A stretch of DNA of 64,000 nucleotides from Brachionus rotundiformis. Taxonomy: Eukaryota > Rotifera > Eurotatoria > Ploima > Brachionidae. The position numbers and the translations under genes are program-made. The notes under the pieces are model-generated. The model searched no databases, was not told the DNA's origin, and was given only the letters and a program-made list of their open reading frames with translations. This document shows, piece after piece, positions 55,501-64,000 of the stretch. The DNA is taken from positions 6,646,944-6,710,943 of the forward strand of contig JAESIW010000137.1 of NCBI GenBank assembly GCA_016802295.1. Reading direction: 5' to 3'. Each line of letters starts with the position of its first letter. Positions within the stretch are counted from its first letter, which is position 1.

Positions 55501-57872
55501 CCTGTCTTTGACTCCTTTGTGCCGAGTAAATACCATTGACCAATTGCCAAGCTATGACTTCAGCACGCCAAAGCCTGATTCAACATGTCCCGACGAGGCT
55601 CAAACCAGATGCCAAACCAGCAATGAATGCATTTACATAAAGGATTTGTGTAACTTTAGATACGACTGCAGTGACAAAACAGACGAGCTTTCTTGCCCGT
55701 GGACCTGCAATTTTGATGGTAAAACAGCTGATTTCGACCAATAGAAATATTGACTCTTGTATTTAAGGCAGTGATAGCATGTGCTCTTGGACTAATGCTC
55801 CAAAGGACTCCGATCAGCTTTTGACCATCAAATGGAATGTTGGCACTAGCTCACAATTTAAAAACATAGGACCTAAATTTGGTAAATTGATGTTTTGTTA
55901 AGTTAATTTTGCTCTTAATTACAAACTATTAATTTATCTATTACATAACTAGATAATAATTAATAATTAAACTAATAGCTCAAAAATGATTAATTAAATT
56001 AATTTTTCAAAATTTATCAGGTTGTTTAATAAGTTTTTTCGTCGATTTTTAAATGAAAAAATCCCATCAAAGATTAAACTTTTTTATGCAATGTTGTACA
56101 TCATTTGAAAGAGCAACTCTTGTTCTTTCAAATGATATATAAGATTATATGTTTGCTTTTTAAATTTCTAAATAATTAACTAAATAAAAATGTATGACAA
56201 AAAATTGGTTTGCTCGATTCAAAGCTGGAGATTTCGACCTCAATGACAAAGAACGCGTTGGGAGAACCGTTGAAGCTGATGACGCGTATTTGCAAGAGCT
56301 GCTTGAGGAAGACCCGAGGCGGTCGACTAGACAGCTTGCTAAAGAGATGTCTGTAACGAATGGCACCGTTTGGAATAGGTTAAAAGCATTAGGGAAGATT
56401 CGAAAACGAAAAAAGTTATTAAACAACCTAATAGAAGCAAGCAAAACAAACTTAACAAAAACTAAATTTAATTGCTCAGCTAATTAATAATATTAAATTA
56501 ATTAAACAAAAATTTAATAAAACTAAAATTAATCTCAGATCACTCAACCAATTCACCGGATGGCTCATTTTTGTACTTTGAGTAAAAAAATTTAAATAAA
56601 ATTGCCAAACCATTTTTTATCTTCTTTCCAACCAGTCCAGTCGGTGAGCTCGAAGGCCATAAGGCAAGAGTATCAAGTCCGTTGTTTAACCAAGCGGGTC
56701 TCATGTGTTCCCTTGAATTGTGGTACCAGTTGTATGGAGACTCGCCTAGCCAACTCAATATTTTAGCTGTATCTGGCCTCACAGAGACCCAGATCGGCAC
56801 ATTGATCTCTTCCAGCACAGATCAATGGACCAAATACCAGGTCAATCTTCCTACATGCTTGCAACAATTTCACATTGTCCTCGAAGGTGTCCGAGGCTTG
56901 ACAAACTCGAGCTACATTTTTGTAGACGATCTCAGATTTACCAATTGTGAGTACGCCAGACCTGGTGGCACCTGTGCTAATGACCAGTTCAAATGCAACA
57001 GTCTGCACTGTGTTCCAAAGGCAAATGTGTGTGATTTTGGCAACGATTGTTGTGACAAAAGTGACGAACAGCAATGCACAAGTTATTACAGATGCAGCTT
57101 TGAGCAAGGCATGTGTGGTTTCAGAGCTTCGAATTTGAGTTCTAGCCAATGGGCTTTAGCGAGAGCTGACTCGCTTAGCGATGGTCCATTTTATGACCAT
57201 ACCAGCCAAACTTCAAAAGGCCACTATCTTTATGTGTCAAGAAATTTCAATTCAAGAGAAGGAGAGACCGCGTTTGCCAAAATTGGGGTCAGAATGAGCC
57301 AGAAAGGTTGCACAATGCGAGTTTGGTACTTTCTCAGTGGGCAAAATTCCGGCTTAATAGCCGTCTGGTACAGGAAAGAGCTCAACGGTCAGTTGGTAAG
57401 TCTTTATAGCAGCAACCAGGCTACTGACCAATGGAAACGAGTTGATATTGATTTGCCAGAAATGAGCGAGTTCGAGCTGGTTGTCGAGGGAGTAAAATCT
57501 GGTCCTGGTATTTTGGCTATTGATGACGTCACATTTACTCCCGAGTGTCAGATAGATCAAGACCTGGAACTTACCACTTTGTTTGTTACCATGACAGATT
57601 TTGAAAATGCCACAGAGTCTACTACTGCCGATTTTGGCAAACAAGACACCACTGGCCCAGGTATTTGGTAAAAAAAAATTTTTGTCTTTTTTTATCTTTT
57701 TCCATAAGGTATTGCTATTATATTGGCTCTGGCTGGTACACTTATTTTCATTATTATTGCTGCTGTGATTGCATTTATTTATTGGAAAAAGAGACGCAAC
57801 AACGCCACTTCTGGTTCGGTCCATTTATCCGGATTAGCTAATGAAAGTTTTGATTATAATGACCAAAATTAA
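46544..57872 (+). CDS. single-pass receptor with nine MAM and six LDLa domains
   Basis: Seventeen exons fit with consistent phases (5,640 coding bases, 1,879 residues): 46544-46574, 46626-46858, 46905-47196, 47256-47428, 47487-47540, 47597-47984, 49257-49485, 49532-50349, 50400-50498, 52616-54229, 54283-54375, 55304-55356, 55404-55439, 55490-55718, 55768-55881, 56641-57660 and 57709-57872. A signal peptide (MIKILILNLIAVTLAQG) is split by intron 1. Three MAM domains come first. LDLa and MAM then alternate to the membrane; each MAM opens with a CxFE-like motif and closes with [IV]DD-x-x-[FIL] before a Cys (the sixth has LDE in place of IDD). LDLa repeats end in motifs such as KSDEQQC. One helix (IILALAGTLIFIIIAAVIAF) and a 30-residue tail ending SFDYNDQN follow. 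MAM domains mediate adhesion; LDLa modules bind calcium and ligands. AATAAA at 57871 overlaps the stop codon. Confidence 0.85.
48061..48310 (-). pseudogene. immunoglobulin I-set exon relic in intron 6 of the MAM gene
   Basis: The minus strand reads LQPNDNVKLYIVEESDENG, a stop, PISEISSKLDEDRPEDSGNY, KLSIIDNKKKPNEIELVKTS and LTVFDKQ. P-E-D-S-G-N-Y-x-L is the F-strand motif of muscle-type Ig domains. It has one in-frame stop and no flanking exons. It is the sister of the fragment at 6420-6645 (both have E-x-S-D-E-N-G). Confidence 0.55.
48420..48800 (-). mobile_element. LINE fragment plus 110-bp repeat in intron 6 of the MAM gene
   Basis: Reverse-complement relative of 42560-43010: the AAAAGATGCTAAAAGACC stretch, ATTTCTTAACAAATCGAGTA, and the CAGTTCGTTACAAGCCACTC repeat, with small differences. 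Confidence 0.65.
50776..51642 (-). mobile_element. CR1/Jockey-type LINE fragment in intron 9 of the MAM gene
   Basis: The minus strand encodes GVPQGSVLGPLLFVIYINDM, EAYADDTKIISV (the Y-A-D-D catalytic box) and, after a frameshift, a tail with FNYFTNRVVDVWNKLPEEIV and FKAKIDAWI. The polymerase is 5'-truncated right before G-V-P-Q-G-S. Confidence 0.85.
51643..52118 (-). mobile_element. LINE family A tail inserted beside the CR1-type fragment
   Basis: A 14-15 base T run (plus strand, about 51649-51663), the poly(A) of a minus-strand copy, abuts the cut end of the previous LINE. The body encodes MLSFAYKTLYFHNSPINLRQ, LRNRENLIEPTSKSVNGGKT and FFYSRLINCF. Its 5' truncation point meets the copied transmembrane exon at 52119. 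Confidence 0.75.
52119..52241 (+). repeat. identical 123-bp copy of the MAM gene's transmembrane exon
   Basis: Bases 52119-52241 equal 57728-57850 with no difference seen. They encode LAGTLIFIIIAAVIAFIYWK, KRRNNATSGSVHLSG and LANES. After 52241 the copy diverges and its frame ends at a TAG at 52264-52266. The nearest AG upstream (52113-52114) would join it out of frame to exon 9, so it is probably not an alternative exon as it stands. A further plausible coding stretch (VVPLPGNQPLSSKLRSDSSL, stop at about 52384) follows. Confidence 0.85.
56017..56431 (+). mobile_element. internally deleted mariner element in intron 15 of the MAM gene
   Basis: Flanked by TA (56015-56016 and 56432-56433). The ends are inverted repeats: TCAGGTTGTTTAATAAGTTT at 56017, and at 56431 the complement of TTAGGTTGTTTAATAACTTT. 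The interior encodes the N-terminal DNA-binding region of a mariner transposase (TKNWFARFKAGDFDLNDKER, DDAYLQELLEEDPRRSTRQL, RLKALGKIRKRKK), which then runs directly into the right TIR. The D,D34D catalytic core is entirely deleted. 415 bp. Confidence 0.9.
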
Positions 57873-58030
57873 TAAACACAATATTTTTAACTAATTAAAT
57901 AAAATATTTTACTAATTTATTTACTTAATTACAATTAAAAAAAATTTAAATTGACAATTTATTTAATATTAAATGATAACAACTGGATTAAATTAATTTA
58001 AAGAAAAATAAAAAAAATTTCTTTTTTTAA

Positions 58031-59794
58031 TTAACTATTGTACAATTCTTCCACACTAATCAGCTTAAAATAGTACTTCAAAAAAGCCTCTTGGTCACTT
58101 TCAGTACTTTGGCAAGTGACTTTGATCAGCAGTCTCTTTCTTTCCAACAAAAAAAGCCATTTAAGGCTTGTCTTGGCCTCGCCGCTGAGCTTCATAAACT
58201 CCTCTATCTAAAATTCAAAACCCCAATTAAAATCATAGCCCAAATTCCAATTTCGACCCACTGTCATGCCAATCATGCTCTCAAACAGCTTGGCGCTGAT
58301 CCTCACCCCGGTCAAACTGGACGTATGGTCAGACACATTCACAGTCTTGTTGACAAATTTGTTATAACCAATGTCCTCATTTTTACAATTTTGATTCGGA
58401 CACTTCCTACCAATTGGCTGCACGTCCAAATTACATCTTTTACTTCAAATTAAATTAATTAATTTTTTAATTTATTTTTTTTTCATAATTAAACCATTTT
58501 AAAGAAAACAAAGACAAATCTGAGTCAATGTCAAACGAAGTAATGACCGCGTCCAGCCAAACATACTCGCTGAGCAGAGCCTGGCTCAAGCTTTTCTTCA
58601 GACTTTCAATATTTGTTTTTATGGCCTTGTCCTCTTTAATTATTAATTTAATTATTATTTTTAATGGTTTGACAATTACTGATTTGCTCGATGAGAGATG
58701 GTGTGTCTTGAAATTGGCATCTTTTGCCAAAGGTGTACAGTGAGTAGCCTTCGCGCGTGTCTGGATTGACTGTGAAAATAGTCTTGCTGGTGGCCGAAGC
58801 TTCCATTGATTTGGTGTACTCGTTGTAGAAGAGTCTTAGGTCAACTGCGAATATCACTGTGTTCTTGACCAGCCAGCTGGACGCAAATCTAATCAGCTCT
58901 TTGTCCCATCTGTAATTAAGAATATCAAGAATAAAAATTATTTTTTTTCTGTTGTATTTTTTTACATAGTTAATTTAAAAAAGTCTTTGGTTTGGTCAAA
59001 AATGACCAATTCGAGTTTAGTGCGCAAAATACCATTGCGATTTTTGATCTCTTGGACAGGCTTGATCTAAGCAAAAGTGAAATTTGGGTCACTTTGTGGC
59101 ACAATTTACCTCTCTGATGCCAAACAGGATGTTTGCTTCTTGGTTAATTTTGTTCTTCTGGTCCAAAATGAGGTCTTCGAGTGTGTAAAAATCATTGTGG
59201 TCACGGATAGGTAGGCTTTTTAAGCCTACCAAGTCCGGTCTGAGTGATTCGTCGACAAGTTCTATTGAGCCGATAGGCTCGTTCAGGACCAAGCAGTAGT
59301 TGCTGGGCGTCCACGGACGGTATAGCTCATCATCGGTTTCCAAATTTTTAATCTTGACAATCGGATTGTTTATTTTGACTATTTGATTAAAATTAATTTA
59401 ATTAATATTTAATTTTTTTTTTAACCTATTGATTGAATGTCGATGTTGTTCACTATTTGGTCAATGTAGTCTCGGCTTCCCCAGCAAGTCACAAATATAA
59501 AGTCCATCTCGCTGTCTCTGATTAACATGCCCAGCACGTTCAATGGTTTCAAGGGATCTTTATTAATACAATCAAAAAAATTATTTTTCATCTTAAAAAA
59601 TAAGACTATCTACTCTTTGGAGAAGTGACCACTCTTTTTTCCTGTTTTAGCAAAACGAGGCCAGTCAATTCCTTCAAAATATATGATTATAAAAAATTAT
59701 GTAATGGCTTTTTTTTTACAGATATATCCAAGTCTGGTTTTATATCACAAATCCGATTGACAGGATTACGTTGTATGGCTCTGTAGATGTTCAT
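58031..59794 (-). CDS. MEIOB: MEIOB, meiosis-specific OB-fold protein
   Basis: Nine exons fit with matching phases (446 residues): 59794-59720, 59671-59614, 59557-59426, 59378-59110, 59066-58966, 58909-58680, 58633-58516, 58442-58262 and 58207-58031. Matches to MEIOB include VTCWGSRDYIDQIV, YRPWTPSNYCLVLNE, LPIRDHNDFYTLEDLI, WDKELIRFASSWLVKNTVIF, ATSKTIFTVNPDTREG, a Cys cluster (CNLDVQPIGRKCPNQNC) and ALKW-like SLKWLFLLERKRLLIK near the end. Length is normal for the family. MEIOB is an RPA1-like single-strand DNA-binding protein that works with SPATA22 in meiotic recombination, so the species or its recent ancestors should have meiosis. Lies downstream of ATAD5 on the same strand, 547 bp from its stop. 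Confidence 0.93.
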
Positions 59795-60341
59795 TGCTTT
59801 TAAAATAAATTCTTTTAAATTTCATCATTGAGAATTAATTTTTAGATAGCTTATATGATATGAATATAAATAAAGGACAGTTAATAAAATTTTCCTATAA
59901 TTAATAATTTAGGTAAAACAAATTTAAAATTTTGCTATTTTTCCCGCCAAAAAATCAACCAACCAATAGAAAAACAGATTTGAAAAAAATCGATTTTAAG
60001 ACAAATAAATTGTCGATATGTTGATTATATTTCAAATTTGAAACTTTTACCGCCAAGTTAATTAATGCATGCAAAAGAGAACTACTTTAAGACAAATAAT
60101 TAGTCGATAGTATTTTTTTTAAGTTAGAGGGTTTTTGCCGCTAAATAAATAGACAATTTTGTAAATAGATAAAAAAATATAAAATAAATAAAAATTGCGC
60201 CTTTACCCGCAAATAGGCATTTTTTTTTCTAAAGAAAACAACCTTTCCCATTTCACAGGTATTCAAAAATTTTATTTACAAATTATAAATTTAATAAAAC
60301 TCCAAAAATAAAAAAAAAAAATAAAAATAATATTTATATAT
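59795..60341. other. intergenic, MEIOB 5' / ATAD5 3' region
   Basis: AT-rich, with a run of A around 60308-60320. AAGACAAATAAATTGTCGAT (59999) and AAGACAAATAATTAGTCGAT (60089) form a short direct repeat, with a relative at 62241 upstream of ATAD5 exon 3. No gene. Confidence 0.45.
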
Positions 60342-63050
60342 TTACTCATTTGAAAATATATTCGGATCGAATACAAAATTCGACTCCGTTTTGGCATCGT
60401 CTTGGTGCTCGTCCAGGGCCGACGATGCCAAAAGAACATAGTCTTCTTTGACAAGTCCTAAATTTAAATTTGACAAATAGTGCACAAACCTTCTCCTGTT
60501 GGCTTGCCTGGTCTGCTTGGCATGCTCCATCTTGCAAATTTGGTGCAAACAGGGCCGATAGTCGAGGGCCAGCGCCGGGCTCGACGTGGACCTGAACAAG
60601 GCCTGGGCCAGCCGGTTCACGGACACATTCGAGCCGTAGTTGAGCACATTCACCCGGCCCAGGTCCATCCACTCGCCAAATCCAACCTCTTTACCATTCA
60701 ATAAATAACTAATTAAATTAAAAAACTCAAACAAATTTTCCTTAACAAAAGTTGTGTTTAATTTGCTCAGGTCTTGGCGAAGCGGGGGGCCGGTCTGGGC
60801 GACAAACGGGCTAAAAGAGCCCGTGGTGTGGTCGCTCAGGCCGTCTTTGAGCATAGCCAAGTCGTAGCGCTTCAAATTGACCGGCTGCTCTTGGTTAAAT
60901 GCGCAGCCTGTTTCCAAATGTAGATAGTTGACTATTCTTTTACTCAGCCTGTCTGTGAACAACAAATGGTCAAGATAGTAGCCGCTTGGATGCAGAGCGC
61001 ACTGGGCCTCGTGCACAAAAAAGCTGTTCAGATTCCAACTGGCTTGTGTGGCACTGTTTTTGAGTTTCTTGCACTTTGATCTGTCCATGTTGGTGAGCAT
61101 TAGTTGCAGTTGGTTGATGCATTTTCTCATGTCGCATCGGCACTCGTGGGCTATTCTGTAGGCCGTCGAGGTGCCTATATGCGTCGATTGGTCTTTGGCG
61201 ACCAGCTTTAGGAATCGTACCGCCGCGTCTATTCTAGGCCGGCCAAAATCTATTCTTTCCACATTTAGGTTGACTTTTTCTTGTATGAACTCATCGCTGG
61301 TTGTGAGGACAATGGGCTTTTTGGATTTTTTGATAAAGTGGTTCACGGCTGACCAAAAGCCGACATCTTCGCGAAAAACAATGTCTATCTCATCGAAAAG
61401 GATTAGTGATTCCTTGTGGATGTTGATGGATGTTTTGTCTTGGTCGATGAGGCCCGATGCGTTTGTGAGCACGGCCTCGCGGCGCAAGCTGTTCTTGCGC
61501 TTGCGTGACTTGTTGCCATTGTTGTCTGGACACTTGAAAAATTGGTCCATTTTGAAACCAGGCTGGGCTTTGTTGCTGGAAACGTGATGAGAGTTTAGAG
61601 CGCCGTCTAGCTCTTGGATTATTTGGCTTTTGCACCGCTGGGTGGACGAGTTGACCTCGAACACCTTGAAGCCCAGTTGCTTGGCAACCGAGTAGACTGA
61701 GCTGGTCTTGCCGGAGCCGTGCGGGCCCGACAACAAAATGGCGTTTGAGTAAAACTTGCGCCCATTGACAAAGCTTTCTGAGTTGGAGTAGTCCGAATCG
61801 TAGGCAAAGTCCGAGTCTGAGTCCGAGTCGTCTGTCCAGCGGGCTTCCTGGTTCTTGGACAGGCTCGATTTCCACCCATTGAGCCACTCTTTGAGCCGCT
61901 CTATTTGACTCTTGTTGCCAACTATGTCTCTTTCGTCGCTAAATTGGTACTTTTCTGTCCACAGGAGATCTGTGCTTGACTTTGTTTCCTGCTCGGTTCT
62001 GCGTCTTTTAAACTGTCGTGGCCTAGCTGGAGAACTCGCCTCGGACAAGAGGCTGTCTAGAGTGGCATCGTTCAGTGTGTCCGAGAGATCAGTTCTTTCG
62101 GCGCTCAAAGTGTCCATGCGCTTGTCCAGACTGTCAATGGTAGAACTTATGCTAAAAGTAACATTGTCCAAGGACTTGAATAAATAGTTAAAAATGTCAT
62201 TAGGTATTTGTTAAAAAATGGATTTAAAATTATTTTTATTAAGACAAAAAAAGTGTCGATAGTAGGAAAAAATTCAAAAAAGGCGCGAAATTTTAAATTT
62301 TAAAGTTAAATTTGATAAAATTTAATAAAAATTCATACAAATTACAATTGCTGGTGGTGATAAAACAAAGTTAATCTAATTTGTTAAATTAAGATAGTTA
62401 ATGGAACTTGATCAAGGTGACACCAAATGGCTTTATATGGTCAGTCTCTTTACTTAATTTAATATTATTTAAAAAATGATTAAAATTATGATAAAAATTT
62501 AAACATTAAAACTAATTTGATTATTTTTTAATTTATTTAACTCAATAATTATTAATAATTAACTTGCAAAAAATTAAAATTTTTATTATGTGAAAAAAAA
62601 AAGCTATTTACTTGGGAACATGAGCAGTCTGGCATAATTGAGTTATATTTGGAAAAATCAAAATTCAGTCTTTGGTTCAAAGCTACCAAGGTAACCTCGG
62701 TCTCCTTTTTAAGGGGGAAATTAGGCACAATCGGCTCTTTGAGAAATGAACTCTCTTGGTCTATGGTTGAAAAAAGTTATTTAATGGCAAAGTGTGGACA
62801 GTGGGAGAAAACCTGTGTACTGACGAATGTGCTGGACATGCAAAGGGAGCAATACCTGGGCTCGTTTGCGGGGCGTCTCAGGTTTTTTATTGTTCTCGTC
62901 GAGTTGAGCATGATCGTCAGCCAAAATAATGATATCTGTGTCTTTGGACTTGGGCTCCTTTTTGCTTTCCTTGACCAGTTTGGCTCTACTATCATCCTTT
63001 TTGTTTATTTTGTTCATAAGAACGTCAAAGGCGCTCTTTTTGCTAGCCAT
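60342..63050 (-). CDS. ATAD5: ATAD5/Elg1, PCNA-unloader large subunit
   Basis: Three exons fit: 63050-62856, 62752-62612 and 62174-60342 (722 residues, all phase 0). The AAA+ region matches ATAD5: LLWTEKYQ, DIVGNKSQIERLKEWL, Walker A AILLSGPHGSGKTSSVY (about residue 260), KVFEVNSSTQR, Walker B LILFDEIDIVFREDVGF (about 370) and KKPIVLTTSD. A collar-like helical domain follows. The N-terminus (ASKKSAFDVLMNKI) is short and Lys-rich. ATAD5 forms an RFC-like complex with RFC2-5 that removes PCNA from replicated DNA. Human ATAD5 is over 1,800 residues, yeast Elg1 about 790; this protein is of Elg1 size and lacks the long N-terminal extension. The exon 2 acceptor (AG at 62753-62754) is chosen by phase and could shift slightly. 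Confidence 0.88.
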
Positions 63051-63535
63051 TTGATTAAACGTGATCTGATCTAATTATTCAATTAGAAAAACTAGCCGAC
63101 ATTTTTAATTTTAGATTTTTTCTCAATTTTTGAATATTATTTTAAAATTTAAAAATTATTTTTGTTTTATATTAACAAATTAAACTTGACATTAAGTTTT
63201 AGACTGTTTTATTTAAATATCTCTAATTACTTAATTTGCAAGATAATAAATAATAAATAATTAATTGGAAATATAAAAAGTATTAAAATATATAAATTTT
63301 TTATTACATTGTAAAGAGTATTTTGTTTTATAATTATTAAGTTCTCAAGCCAAATAATTAATTAAATGATTTGATGGGAAATGATTTTTAAATTTTAATA
63401 GTTCTAATGATTTTATTATTTAGAGAATTAATATTTATAAAAAACTAAAGAATATTATAATTTGAAATTAAATATTATAAAAGTAATTAAAAAGAAAGAA
63501 TTTAATAATTAAATATCCTAAGATACAGACCTTTT
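63051..63535. other. intergenic, very AT-rich
   Basis: Upstream of ATAD5. No gene, RNA or repeat is recognised. Confidence 0.45.
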
Positions 63536-64000
63536 TGCTCCCTTACTACTTTTTCTTTTTAATGAATGTCTAAGATTAAAATCAATTCCTGATGACTGGA
63601 AGTTAGCCATTGTTAATCCTTTATTTAAAAATAAAGGCAATAAATCAGATATTAATAACTACAGGGCTATTTAAGTTCTTTCTCCAATTGCAAAATTGTT
63701 TGAGAAATTATTGGCTCGTCAAATTTCAAGCTATTTTGAATCTAATAATATATTTTTTAATGGACAGCATGGATTCAGACCTGGGCATTCATGTCAGACT
63801 GCATTTCATGAATATCTTAGTGAATTAAATCTAGCCAAAGAAAAGAAACTTACTACCTTATCACTTTTTATTGACTTTAGAAAAGCTTTTGACGTGATTG
63901 ATCCAAATCTTCTTCTCTTGAAATTATTTCACTACGGATTTGACAATAATTCTTTAGGTCTTCTATCAAATTATTTTGCCAATAGATCTTAAATAGTTCA
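63536..64000 (+). mobile_element. LINE reverse-transcriptase fragment running off the right edge
   Basis: The plus strand reads IPDDWKLAIVNPLFKNKGNK, SDINNYRAI, a stop at about 63672, then LSPIAKLFEKLLARQI, NGQHGFRPGHSCQTAFHEYL and LFIDFRKAFDVIDPNLLL, reverse-transcriptase motifs up to the first catalytic Asp. A second stop falls at 63990 where polymerases usually have R-x-Q. Defective copy, truncated by the window. Confidence 0.88.

Noticed and set aside
1..64000. tRNA, rRNA, CRISPR arrays, bacterial operons
   Set aside because: No B-box-like GGTTCGA context with a cloverleaf, no rRNA-like blocks and no regularly spaced short repeats were seen; the gene structures are eukaryotic. A covariance-model scan would be needed to exclude tRNAs firmly.

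Overview
The window is nuclear DNA of an invertebrate animal. It is strongly AT-rich, genes have many short GT..AG introns (often 45-80 bp) with AT-rich intergenic DNA, and the gene content is metazoan: a stomatin, METTL9, NTMT1, BORCS8, calpain, MEIOB, ATAD5/Elg1, an LRP3/10/12-like receptor and a MAM/LDLa receptor. The AT content, small introns and many decayed LINE tails fit a small protostome. A monogonont rotifer such as Brachionus is my best guess, but this is inference. I rebuilt exon structures by hand from splice sites and reading phase; in the multi-exon genes the summed exon lengths are multiples of three.

Layout. 1-2.2 kb: two bZIP genes, the first cut by the window edge. 2.2-10 kb: a MITE-like foldback, an HD-domain hydrolase, a 1.45 kb foldback element with 0.6 kb arms, an Ig-domain relic and a RING/propeller gene. 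10-17.2 kb: a decayed LINE, a phosphatidylinositol-synthase-like enzyme, a 345-bp satellite array of about 3.9 units, METTL9, and a MULE remnant with TIRs and a 10-bp target duplication. 17.9-26.6 kb: an LRP3/10/12-like receptor, a small secreted lysine-rich peptide, and a calpain ending in a CaaX-like motif. 26.6-31 kb: LINE debris and an orphan leucine-rich-repeat protein.

32-41 kb is the most unusual region. A novel Cys/Pro-rich repeat protein occurs in three copies. Two of them, each with a two-LIM-domain gene, lie on the arms of a roughly 2.04-kb near-perfect inverted duplication around a 2.3-kb spacer. BORCS8 and NTMT1 lie divergently beside it. 41-44 kb: stomatin with a 24-bp microexon and a LINE-filled intron. 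46.5-57.9 kb: one 17-exon gene for a 1,879-residue receptor with nine MAM and six LDLa domains. Its introns carry nested LINEs, an Ig-domain relic, an internally deleted mariner and an identical 123-bp copy of its own transmembrane exon. 58-63 kb: MEIOB and ATAD5 in tandem. The last 0.46 kb is another LINE.

Taken together the genes are ordinary housekeeping, signalling and meiosis genes. The unusual signal is in duplication and repeat structure: foldbacks, the satellite, the gene-bearing palindrome, the copied exon, and the two unrecognised small proteins (Cys/Pro-rich and Lys-rich).
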